From an uncultured bacterium (GTDB lineage: Bacteria; Patescibacteriota; Patescibacteriia; UBA1558; GWA2-36-10): a stretch of 13,602 nucleotides of DNA. The position numbers and the translations under genes were made by a program. Of this stretch, positions 1 to 5,989 are shown piece by piece. Position 1 is the first letter of the stretch. Each line of letters begins with the position of its first letter. Below the pieces are notes generated by a model. It made no database searches. It saw nothing but the letters and a program-made list of their open reading frames with translations, and was not told the DNA's origin. The stretch spans positions 1-13,602 of the forward strand of contig CAIRBL010000103.1 in the NCBI GenBank assembly GCA_903876815.1. The letters are read 5' to 3'.

Positions 1-18
1 ACTCAAGCTAAATATTTT

Positions 19-441
19 TTATTTTAGCGTCATTAAAATAGCGCCAATAGTTATTAAAGCTGCACCCAAAGCTGAACCCCAAGTAAATTTTTGTCCTAAA
101 AATAATAAAGCAAAAATTAAGACAAAAACTACACTTAAACGATCTAAGGCTGCTACCCCGGTCGCTGGCCCATTTTTTAAAGCAAAAAAATAAAATAGCC
201 AAGACATCGCGCCAGCCACACCAGACAAAACAATAAATAATAAGGTTTTGTTATGGATAGTATTTAAAAGCGGCAGCTTACCCAAAGATAAAGCAACGAT
301 TACTAAAAATCCTGCCATCACCAGGGCTCTAATAGTAGTAGCTAAAGTACTATCAATATTTTGGATGCCAATCTTACCAAAGATAGCAACCAGAGCTGCA
401 AAAGCCGCTGATAGTAAAGCGTAAATAATCCACAAAGGCAT
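19..441 (-). CDS. EamA/DMT-superfamily small membrane transporter
   Basis: This 140-residue, strongly hydrophobic protein resembles a single EamA domain of the drug/metabolite transporter superfamily. Five membrane segments are visible, at about residues 4-22, 36-53, 66-88, 97-116 and 120-138. The segment around residues 95-102 (GVAALDRL) and the closing glycine- and alanine-rich helix are typical of EamA. Classical DMT proteins carry two EamA repeats (about 300 residues), so this one-domain form would have to work as a dimer, like the short members of the family. The substrate cannot be told from sequence. The start at 441 is the first ATG before the membrane helix, and no clear Shine-Dalgarno lies upstream. 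A 34-nt perfect palindrome sits 36 nt upstream of the start. A truncated close copy lies at 686-979. The family call is sound; the transported compound is unknown. Confidence 0.85.
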   Translation of the reverse strand: MPLWIIYALLSAAFAALVAIFGKIGIQNIDSTLATTIRALVMAGFLVIVALSLGKLPLLNTIHNKTLLFIVLSGVAGAMSWLFYFFALKNGPATGVAALDRLSVVFVLIFALLFLGQKFTWGSALGAALITIGAILMTLK

Positions 442-477
442 AAAATTAATTTTACTTCATCACCGTCAAATCTCATG

Positions 478-511
478 CCGCTTCTCCTCCCCGTACGGGG
501 AGGAGAAGCGG
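478..511. repeat. 34-nt perfect palindrome upstream of the EamA gene
   Basis: The stretch is fully self-complementary. Each 17-nt arm is pyrimidine- then purine-rich (CCGCTTCTCCTCCCCGT and its complement) and the centre is GTAC. It is much richer in G+C than its surroundings. No run of T follows it on either strand, so it is a poor intrinsic terminator. It could be a cruciform, a binding site, or a REP-like dispersed element. It lies 36 nt upstream of the start at 441 on the minus strand. Confidence 0.75.
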
Positions 512-558
512 ACAAATTGACTTATGATGAATACCTATTAATGTTTTAAGTATAAACA

Positions 559-590
559 AAAGCCAGCCCCAAAACAAGAGGCTGGGCTTT
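559..590 (-). terminator. Intrinsic terminator, possibly bidirectional
   Basis: Arms AAAGCCAGCC (559-568) and GGCTGGGCTTT (580-590) pair with one bulged G. On the minus strand the hairpin is followed by TTTTGTTT, and on the plus strand by a weaker T-rich stretch. It lies 20 nt beyond the stop at 611, so it probably ends minus-strand transcripts arriving from the truncated EamA copy and the small basic reading frame. Confidence 0.6.
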
Positions 591-610
591 ATACTTTTAA
601 GAAAATAAGC

Positions 611-701
611 TTATTTATTCTTAAATCTATTGCGACGGTTCAATTTCTTTCTGCGTCTACGTTTGACTGAAAGTCGTTTGTTTTTTTAGCTTTGTACCCA
701 T
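611..701 (-). pseudogene. Possible frameshifted gene for a small very basic peptide
   Basis: Reading the minus strand toward the stop at 611-613 gives a strongly basic tail, LSVKRRRRKKLNRRNRFKNK, whose frame is open back to a TAA at 686-688. An ATG at 699-701 in another frame gives MGTKLKKQTTFSQT and then a stop. If one base is removed near 667 the two join into a coherent peptide of about 30 residues. That composition is typical of ribosomal-protein tails or other RNA-binding peptides, but I cannot name a family. The terminator at 559-590 follows directly, as if this were a genuine transcribed gene. It may be a decayed gene, a sequencing error, or chance. Confidence 0.25.
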
Positions 702-979
702 AGTTTAAAATCTGAATAATTCTTATGCCTATACTTATAGCACTTATTAATAAAAAAATCAATAGTAATGATAAATAGTAAAGTCTTACTATGAATAGTA
801 TTTAAAAGAGGCAACTTGCCCAAAGACAACGCCACGACAACCAAAAAACCAGCCATCACCAAAGCTCTCACTGTAGTGGCTAAAGTACTATCAATATTTT
901 GAATGCCGATCTTGCCAAAGATGGCAACTAAAGCTGCAAAGGCAGCTGAAAGCAAAGCATAGATCATCCAAATAGGCAT
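686..979 (-). pseudogene. Truncated second copy of the EamA gene
   Basis: The first 70 or so residues repeat the EamA protein at 19-441 with only five substitutions (for example MPIWMIYALL against MPLWIIYALL). After LLFII the homology stops. The remaining 26 residues, up to the stop at 686, are hydrophilic and unrelated, so membrane segments 3 to 5 are lost. By my count 34 of 191 aligned nucleotides differ (789-979 against 251-441), mostly silently, so both copies were under protein-level selection for a long time before this one broke. The gene begins 12 nt after the stop of the coiled-coil gene upstream and may be cotranscribed with it. It is unlikely to make a working transporter alone. 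A very short membrane protein with a new tail cannot be excluded. Confidence 0.75.
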
Positions 980-991
980 AGATATGTTATT

Positions 992-3229
992 TTATTGTTG
1001 CAATATAATTTCCAATTTATCTTCTGAGGATTTTGCTTCTTGCTTTAATTCTTTTGCTCTATTATATATTTGAAGTTTTGTTGGGTCCAATTGATAACTA
1101 TTCATATGACTTTTTAAACCATCAACAAAATCTCGCAAAGTAATAGGTGATTGAATATTAAATCCTTCAAGTAAACTTTGATTATCGCCACCGTTTAAAA
1201 GCCTATTAAGATTGTTCATGTTTTCACGCATCTCATCTTTTGGTTGATATTCCGCTTCTAAAGTTTGTAAATTGCTCTGAATATCTTGTTTTTTAGTTTC
1301 TAGAGATCTTTTTTCTTCTTCTCTTTTTTTTCTTTTACCACCAAAAAGGCCATTCCCCTCGCTATCAGCATTATCATCAATGGATTTAATTTCTTCTTCA
1401 ATTGCTTTTAATTCTTTTTTTAGTGATCTGATTTCATCTTGTAAACTATCCAAATCTCTACTATTAATAGACTCAAAGCCCAATTCTTTATACCCACTAT
1501 ATCGAACTAATTGATCCATTTGTTCACCCAAGGATGACAAAAGTATATTTAAACGCGGAGATAATTCTGCGGCTTTTTTTTGCATATTAAGCACTTTTTC
1601 AATTGCCCGTATATCATCGCTATTATTTCCGGCATACCTGGAGGAAAAATTTTTAGCCCAATCGGCATCTATTTTATAATCTATTTTACTTTTTAATTTC
1701 TCCGCCAACTCTTCTTGCTTTTTTTGTTCCTTTTGCAAATCAGTCCAAATTTCTGTTGGAGATTTTTCTTTAAATAATTTTGTAACACTCGGACTAAATT
1801 TTATATCTCTACTCACTCTTTCTTCTTCTCGCATTTCAGACAAAAGATCGCTCTGAACTCTCCTATGTCTGTAAAGAAAATTAGCGACTCGCTCTTCTCC
1901 TCCTACGTCTGTTTGAAATGTTTGAAAAAATTTTATTTGGTCTTCTAATTCTCTCTTTATTAGCTCCGGATTTATTAAGTTAAGATTAGAACCTTTTTTA
2001 TGTTGAAGGCTATAACGACCACTTGCTATCTTCTCTCGTTCTTCTCCTATAACCATTCTAATATTAGACTCGTTATCGTATCCACTCTGAGGATAATATA
2101 TAAGGAAAACATCTCTATGATGCAGTCTTAAAATTTGTTTTGCTATTGATCTCGGGTCTGCTACGCTTATGCTGTAAGATTTACAAATTTCCGCCAAAAT
2201 AGACTCATCTTCAAAAAATTTAGCCATTCTCTCTAGAGCATCTGATTTTTCTTTTTCCAATTCTTCTAATTTCTCGCTATTTTCTTGCCACCTATCTGGT
2301 AAGTTATCAATTAAATCAACGGCATCTTGTAACTCTGTCAAACCTTTTGCTTTAGCTTCTTCGACAAGTTGTTCATCAATTATTTGATGATAATAATCTT
2401 TTACAACACTCTTGACGACATCTTCACCATGTTCTTCTGCGAGTGCGATATCGCTACCGCTAACTGTTCTTACTCGTTCGTGATTATTGGGGGATAAATT
2501 TAAATCAGTGAGTTCTAATTTTTCTGCTTCTTTGCTATGTTGTAATTTTATTTTCTCAAAAATTTCCGCCTTAAGAGCTTCTTCACCTTCTGGTATTTGA
2601 TGATAAAGTTCTGTTCTTTTATCTTCCAATTGTTTTATTAATTCTGTCAAAGCTGTTACGGTATCTTTGTAATTCATTTTTTTAGCTTCTTCTCCGGTTT
2701 CTTGTGAAATTGCCCCTATGGCTTCATTTTTCACATTCCTTCTTTCTTGTATGCTAGACCTCGTTATTTCATATTGTTCATCTTTTTTTTGTTTTTGATT
2801 ATCAAAATTAACAATATCTTCTTCTTGGCTGTATTGTTCGTTGGCTAATAAATCTTTAATAGAATGTATGCCATTAGCTTCTAAAACTGGTCTATAATCT
2901 GGGTTTTCTAATAATTGATTAAATTGTGTTTCTAATTGATTAAATTGTGTCGTGAGATCTTTTTTTGTTTCCAAAGCCAAACCAACTGCTCCAGAGGCCT
3001 GTTCATTACTATTTTGCATTTTTTCTAACAGGCTTTTAAAATTAAGAATAACATTATCAACTTGTGAAATTTCTCCTCTTAAGTTAGCTAAATCACTCTC
3101 CTTTTGGCGGGCTTCTTCTACTAATTTAGCTTCTTCTTCTGCCTGAGCTTGTGTTGCTAATTCAGCCTCTTGCACGGCTTGAGCTTGCTTTATCTCTTTT
3201 ACCTGGGGTTCAAAAATATTTTTTAACAT
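992..3229 (-). CDS. Large orphan coiled-coil protein (745 aa)
   Basis: I do not recognise a family. The protein is highly charged (Glu, Lys, Gln and Arg rich), has no signal peptide or membrane segment, and contains a single cysteine (about residue 349), which suggests a cytoplasmic structural protein. Heptad-like helical stretches are visible at about residues 11-75, 85-110, 145-235, 310-340, 495-520 and 590-665. A less charged middle part at about 340-480 (containing VFLIYYPQSGYDNESN) may be globular. A short tandem TQFNQLE/TQFNQLLE occurs near residues 94-107, and a Gly/Lys break (GLFGGKRKKREE) near 628-638 interrupts the last coiled coil. No Walker A motif of the SMC/Rad50 type is visible. 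The start at 3229 is the first ATG; no Shine-Dalgarno is seen and TATATAAGAA lies immediately upstream. The gene follows trpS by 46 nt and could be cotranscribed with it. Confidence 0.85.
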   Translation of the reverse strand: MLKNIFEPQVKEIKQAQAVQEAELATQAQAEEEAKLVEEARQKESDLANLRGEISQVDNVILNFKSLLEKMQNSNEQASGAVGLALETKKDLTTQFNQLETQFNQLLENPDYRPVLEANGIHSIKDLLANEQYSQEEDIVNFDNQKQKKDEQYEITRSSIQERRNVKNEAIGAISQETGEEAKKMNYKDTVTALTELIKQLEDKRTELYHQIPEGEEALKAEIFEKIKLQHSKEAEKLELTDLNLSPNNHERVRTVSGSDIALAEEHGEDVVKSVVKDYYHQIIDEQLVEEAKAKGLTELQDAVDLIDNLPDRWQENSEKLEELEKEKSDALERMAKFFEDESILAEICKSYSISVADPRSIAKQILRLHHRDVFLIYYPQSGYDNESNIRMVIGEEREKIASGRYSLQHKKGSNLNLINPELIKRELEDQIKFFQTFQTDVGGEERVANFLYRHRRVQSDLLSEMREEERVSRDIKFSPSVTKLFKEKSPTEIWTDLQKEQKKQEELAEKLKSKIDYKIDADWAKNFSSRYAGNNSDDIRAIEKVLNMQKKAAELSPRLNILLSSLGEQMDQLVRYSGYKELGFESINSRDLDSLQDEIRSLKKELKAIEEEIKSIDDNADSEGNGLFGGKRKKREEEKRSLETKKQDIQSNLQTLEAEYQPKDEMRENMNNLNRLLNGGDNQSLLEGFNIQSPITLRDFVDGLKSHMNSYQLDPTKLQIYNRAKELKQEAKSSEDKLEIILQQ

Positions 3230-3230
3230 A

Positions 3231-3260
3231 TTCTTATATATACTATTTAATTCTTATATA
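3231..3260 (-). repeat. Direct repeat TATATAAGAA, two copies 20 nt apart
   Basis: On the minus strand TATATAAGAA occurs at 3251-3260 and again at 3231-3240, the second copy one base from the ATG at 3229. The spacing is about two helical turns. It may be tandem -10-like sequence or a regulator site for the coiled-coil gene. In such A+T-rich DNA it may also be chance. Confidence 0.35.
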
Positions 3261-3275
3261 TCGCAAACATAAAAA

Positions 3276-4316
3276 TTATTTGCTAATTATTTTTTTAATA
3301 TTCTTGATGTCCTCATAGCCCGTAATCTTCATCGCATATCTTACTTCCAACATAGTATGAGCTGCAAGTTTCTGAGCCTTGCTGGTACCTTCAAGTAAAG
3401 CTTCCCTGACAAGCTCTGGATGTGCTTGAAAATAAGCGCGCTTTTCTCTAATAGGCTCTAAAAATTTATTTAATACTTCTGTCAAAATTCCTTTGACTGT
3501 AACATCACCAAGCTTGCCTTCTTTGTACTGTTTTTTTAAATTTTTTAATTCTGCCTGATCTGGATAAAAAGCATCCAAATACATAAATACTACGTTGCCT
3601 TCAATATGACCAGGATCAGTACTTTTGAGTCTAGTAGGATCAGTAAACATTTTTTTCACTTTCTTTTCAACTGTTTGAGCATCATCAGATAAATAAATAC
3701 AATTACCCAAGCTCTTGCTCATTTTAGCTTTACCATCAAGGCCAACCAAACGTGGCACTCGACCAAGTAAAGCATTTGGCAAGGCGAAAATCTCTCCATA
3801 CATACGATTGAACTTTCTAGCAATTTCACGAGTCAGTTCAATATGCGGTAATTGATCTTCACCGACTGGCACTAAATTTGCCCGCGACAAAAGAATATCT
3901 GCTACCTGACTAGCTGGATAATTATAAAAACCTAAAGATATATCTTTTTGTAATAAAGACTCCGCTTTTAAAGTTGGATTACGGTCAATCAAAACCTTGG
4001 GTGTAATCATGCTCAGTAGCATGCTTAATTCCGCGTGTTCTGGCACATAGCTTTGTACTACAAAAGTTGTTTTCTGAGGATCCAAACCCACCGACAGCCA
4101 ATCTATTGTTACTTCAATCACCGAATCCCTGATCTTATCAATATTGTCAGCGTAGTCACCAAAAGCTTGATAATCAGCAATCAAAAAATGACAATCATAT
4201 TTAGCTTGCAATTTAATCCAATTTTCTAAAGCGCCAACATAATGACCAAGATGTAGTGGTCCAGTTGGTCTCATGCCAGTCAAAATACGATCTTTGGCAA
4301 CTGATGTTTTGGGCAT
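3276..4316 (-). CDS. trpS: Tryptophanyl-tRNA synthetase
   Basis: A class I aminoacyl-tRNA synthetase that charges tRNA-Trp with tryptophan using ATP, in the cytoplasm. The 346-residue length fits bacterial TrpRS (about 330-350). The HIGH-type signature appears as PTGPLHLGH (residues 17-25) and the KMSKS loop as KMSKS at 198-202. The Rossmann-core stretch IADYQAFGD (47-54), the VGEDQLPHIELTREIARKFN segment (151-170) that helps bind Trp and adenylate, and the GLDGKAKMSKS context are all family-typical. The start at 4316 (MPKTSVAKDRILTGMRPTG) places the catalytic fold at the usual distance from the N-terminus. A promoter with perfect TATAAT lies at 4352-4380, giving a leader of about 30 nt with only a weak purine stretch before the ATG. 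The tRNA cluster lies just upstream on the same strand, so trpS may also receive read-through from it. Confidence 0.97.
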   Translation of the reverse strand: MPKTSVAKDRILTGMRPTGPLHLGHYVGALENWIKLQAKYDCHFLIADYQAFGDYADNIDKIRDSVIEVTIDWLSVGLDPQKTTFVVQSYVPEHAELSMLLSMITPKVLIDRNPTLKAESLLQKDISLGFYNYPASQVADILLSRANLVPVGEDQLPHIELTREIARKFNRMYGEIFALPNALLGRVPRLVGLDGKAKMSKSLGNCIYLSDDAQTVEKKVKKMFTDPTRLKSTDPGHIEGNVVFMYLDAFYPDQAELKNLKKQYKEGKLGDVTVKGILTEVLNKFLEPIREKRAYFQAHPELVREALLEGTSKAQKLAAHTMLEVRYAMKITGYEDIKNIKKIISK

Positions 4317-4351
4317 ATTTTTATCTTTAAAAATTATTAATACCTACTCAG

Positions 4352-4380
4352 ATTATAAACGAAAAAACAGCTCTCAACAA
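4352..4380 (-). promoter_or_regulatory. Predicted trpS promoter
   Basis: On the minus strand the -10 box is a perfect TATAAT (4352-4357). A weak -35 box, TTGTTG (4375-4380), lies exactly 17 nt upstream. The -35 box falls inside the tRNA terminator hairpin (4365-4390), so the end of one unit and the start of the next are physically merged. Confidence 0.6.
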
Positions 4381-4390
4381 GAGGCTGTTT
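4365..4390 (-). terminator. Terminator of the tRNA cluster
   Basis: AAACAGC (4365-4371) pairs with GCTGTTT (4384-4390), and CTC with GAG inside it, with one bulged base. On the minus strand the hairpin is followed by a T-run (TTTTTTCG). It lies 4 nt beyond the CCA end of tRNA-Val and so closes the tRNA transcript. Confidence 0.75.
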
Positions 4391-4393
4391 ATC

Positions 4394-4469
4394 TGGTGGG
4401 CGTGGGGGGAGTTGAACCCTCGACTTCTACAATGTGAATGTAGCACTCTAACCACTGAGTTACACGCCC
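4394..4469 (-). tRNA. tRNA-Val (anticodon CAC), CCA encoded
   Basis: A cloverleaf can be drawn on the minus strand. The acceptor GGGCGTG pairs perfectly with CACGCCC, followed by A73 and an encoded CCA. The D stem is ACTC/GAGT with loop AGTGGTTA. The anticodon stem is CTACA/TGTAG with loop TTCACAT, giving anticodon CAC, which reads GUG (valine). The T loop TTCAACT is normal. The T stem GAGGG/CCCCC has one A50-C64 mismatch, and position 10 is A rather than the usual G. These are small oddities and the gene still looks functional. It is the last gene of the tRNA cluster, 4 nt before the terminator. Confidence 0.9.
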
Positions 4470-4481
4470 TTAATAAAATGA

Positions 4482-4534
4482 ATCAGCTGCGCGCTCCCTG
4501 CCTGCCGGCAGGTAACCAGCTGAGCTATACACCC
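4482..4534 (-). pseudogene. 5' half of a tRNA, Ile(GAU)-like, with a palindromic insert
   Basis: On the minus strand GGGTGTA (acceptor 5' strand), TA (positions 8-9), GCTC (D stem) and the D loop AGCTGGTTA follow each other as in a normal tRNA. A 16-nt piece of the GGCAGG palindrome (4497-4512) then interrupts it exactly before the other D-stem strand GAGC. The tRNA continues with G26, CGCAG (5' anticodon stem), C32, T33 and GAT, where it ends. The 3' anticodon stem, T arm and a matching TACACCC acceptor strand are absent. With the insert removed, the anticodon would be GAU (isoleucine), although the identity rests on half a molecule. It lies in the same transcript as the two intact tRNAs. 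Confidence 0.7.
4497..4512. repeat. GGCAGG palindromic repeat, truncated copy inside the tRNA remnant
   Basis: CCTGCCTGCCGGCAGG contains the 12-nt palindrome CCTGCCGGCAGG plus an extra CCTG on one side. It belongs to the same type as the perfect 20-nt palindrome at 13447-13466 and the degenerate copy at 10420-10437. It splits the D arm of the tRNA remnant with no loss of tRNA bases on either side. Confidence 0.65.
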
Positions 4535-4539
4535 AAAGA

Positions 4540-4616
4540 TGGTCGTCCTGCCGGGACTCGGACCCGGGACCCCCACTTTATAAGAGTGGTGCTCTAACCA
4601 GCTGAGCTACAGGACG
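4540..4616 (-). tRNA. tRNA-Ile (anticodon UAU), CCA encoded
   Basis: The acceptor CGTCCTG pairs perfectly with CAGGACG, followed by A73 and CCA. The D stem is GCTC/GAGC with loop AGCTGGTTA. The anticodon stem is CCACT/AGTGG with loop CTTATAA, so the anticodon is UAU, reading AUA (isoleucine). The T stem is CCGGG/CCCGG. Its loop is TCCGAGT, which puts C at position 55 where U (pseudouridine) is almost universal. Most bacteria read AUA with a lysidine-modified tRNA-Ile(CAU) made by TilS; a UAU anticodon is uncommon. The fold is clean and a near-consensus promoter lies just upstream, so I read it as an active first gene of the cluster. Confidence 0.88.
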
Positions 4617-4636
4617 ATATTAAATACAACAAAATT

Positions 4637-4665
4637 ATTATAAAGGAAGCACCTGCTTTTGTGAA
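4637..4665 (-). promoter_or_regulatory. Promoter of the tRNA cluster
   Basis: On the minus strand TTCACA (4660-4665; five of six bases match TTGACA) and a perfect TATAAT (4637-4642) are separated by exactly 17 nt. The -10 box ends 20 nt before the tRNA-Ile 5' end, leaving room for a short leader to be trimmed by RNase P. Confidence 0.8.
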
Positions 4666-4678
4666 GAGTCTAGGGAGA

Positions 4679-5791
4679 TTAATCAGGATTATTAATAATA
4701 GTTAATTTATTTTGCAAATTGGCTATTATTTCTTCTTGGCTCAACTCAATATTTTTATCTAAAGTAAATTTAGCAAACTGACGATGGCCAGTGCCGTGCC
4801 AATGTTTTGTTAAATCCAAAGCATTGATATTATTTTTACTATACAACCAAACTTCCGTGCTACTAAAATCTACTTGGTAAAAAATAATAGCTACTTGTGA
4901 TTGCGGACTAGATAAAATAAGATCTTTGACTAGCTCCTGAAAATCATCTGGCAAATTTTCTGCTTCATCATGTTCTAAATAAGAAAAAATCACTCCCCCA
5001 CTTTTTGTGATGCGAGATAAGACCTTGCCCCAGACTTTTAATACCTCAATATTTTTTGTACGGTACAAAACTTCAATAATTTTTGCTCGGTCAGCCCCAG
5101 CTACAATCAAAGAGCTGGCTAAATCCAAAGTCTGTGGAGTCACTTGTGGTGACTGAAAACTATTGGTCGCCGCTATCATACCTGCTAAAATAGCAGTCGC
5201 TATATCTATATCCAAAAAATTTTGTAAAAACTGATAAGAAATTTCCGCTACTGAAGTTGCCGTACTCTCTATGATATTTAGTTGACCAAAATTTTCATTA
5301 GCCACTTGCCTATCAATATTTATAATCGGCTTTTGGTGAAAAAATTCTGGCGCCTGCAAAAATGTTTCTCCCAAATCTTGCAAGCTGGCTGCTCCTAAAA
5401 CGATGATCAAGTCATAGCGATAATCTTCAGAAAAAGCTTTGACATCAGACGCATTTAAAAAACCACCCTCTGGTACTAAATCAATTGCCAAAATTTCATC
5501 TTTAACATCGTAGCTTAATTGTTTAATTTTGGTTTGTTGTAAATTGACTAAAATTTTAAACTTACCAAAAGCTTCGAGTTGAGAATTAATCTCTATTTTA
5601 TTTTTTAAAAAACCCAAACGTGGTAAACGGCCAGCAAATACTAAATCTACTTTCTTCTTTTGCGCTGATAAAAAAAACGACCAAGCCGCTGCTGCGCTTG
5701 TCACATCCACACTAGGATCAGCTGGACCGGTAATCAAAATATGTTCCGCCTCTGCTAGCATCTTATTTAGTTGTTCTGTAAATGTGGCCAT
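4679..5791 (-). CDS. Degenerate DHH-fold protein, probable pseudoenzyme
   Basis: The 370-residue protein aligns over its length with the DHH phosphoesterase at 8660-9625, but the metal ligands are gone. The first motif, HxxPDGD, is GPADPSVD (residues 22-29), keeping only the last Asp. The second motif Asp is replaced in VLGAAS (131-136). The name-giving DHH is DRQ (160-162) inside an otherwise well-kept NIDRQVANENFGQLN. The fourth-motif Asp is lost in GMIAATNSF (204-212). The DHHA1 substrate motif GGGGH is reduced to HGTGH near residues 333-337. The reading frame is long and intact, so the protein is kept but is unlikely to hydrolyse nucleotides; a binding or regulatory role is inference. It has a strong promoter at 5812-5840 and is transcribed divergently from infB. 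The ATG at 5791 has no Shine-Dalgarno. Confidence 0.88.
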   Translation of the reverse strand: MATFTEQLNKMLAEAEHILITGPADPSVDVTSAAAAWSFFLSAQKKKVDLVFAGRLPRLGFLKNKIEINSQLEAFGKFKILVNLQQTKIKQLSYDVKDEILAIDLVPEGGFLNASDVKAFSEDYRYDLIIVLGAASLQDLGETFLQAPEFFHQKPIINIDRQVANENFGQLNIIESTATSVAEISYQFLQNFLDIDIATAILAGMIAATNSFQSPQVTPQTLDLASSLIVAGADRAKIIEVLYRTKNIEVLKVWGKVLSRITKSGGVIFSYLEHDEAENLPDDFQELVKDLILSSPQSQVAIIFYQVDFSSTEVWLYSKNNINALDLTKHWHGTGHRQFAKFTLDKNIELSQEEIIANLQNKLTIINNPD

Positions 5792-5811
5792 TTTTTTAAT
5801 TATAACAGAAA

Positions 5812-5840
5812 AATATACAACAAAGCATAATAAATGTCAA
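5812..5840 (-). promoter_or_regulatory. Promoter of the degenerate DHH gene
   Basis: On the minus strand a perfect TTGACA (5835-5840) and TATATT (5812-5817) are separated by 17 nt. Transcription would start about 14 nt before the ATG at 5791, too little for a normal ribosome-binding site. A second TATAAT lies at 5799-5804, closer to the start codon. Confidence 0.75.
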
Positions 5841-5916
5841 CTAAATATCGTCTAGAGCAAATAAAACCTCAAGCCACAAGCATGGACTATGTTAGCTAAT
5901 TTCACATCTGGCAGGG

Positions 5917-5945
5917 TTGACTTTTTCTTAATTTTTTAGTAAAGT
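5917..5945 (+). promoter_or_regulatory. Predicted infB-rbfA promoter
   Basis: TTGACT (5917-5922) and TAAAGT (5940-5945) are 17 nt apart, about 45 nt before the infB ATG. The -35 box sits in GGGTTGACT, the same nine bases as at the promoter of the intact DHH gene (8620-8628). The -10 box is only a four-of-six match. Confidence 0.55.
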
Positions 5946-5989
5946 AAAGCCAATTATGGGCTTTTTTATTATTTAAAAACCTAAAAAAT

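Noticed and set aside
478..511. Reading the 34-nt palindrome as an intrinsic terminator.
   Set aside because: No T-run follows on either strand, and a better terminator (559-590) already serves the upstream unit.
4412..4597. A plus-strand frame running through the tRNA cluster.
   Set aside because: It is antisense to two intact tRNAs and the tRNA remnant.
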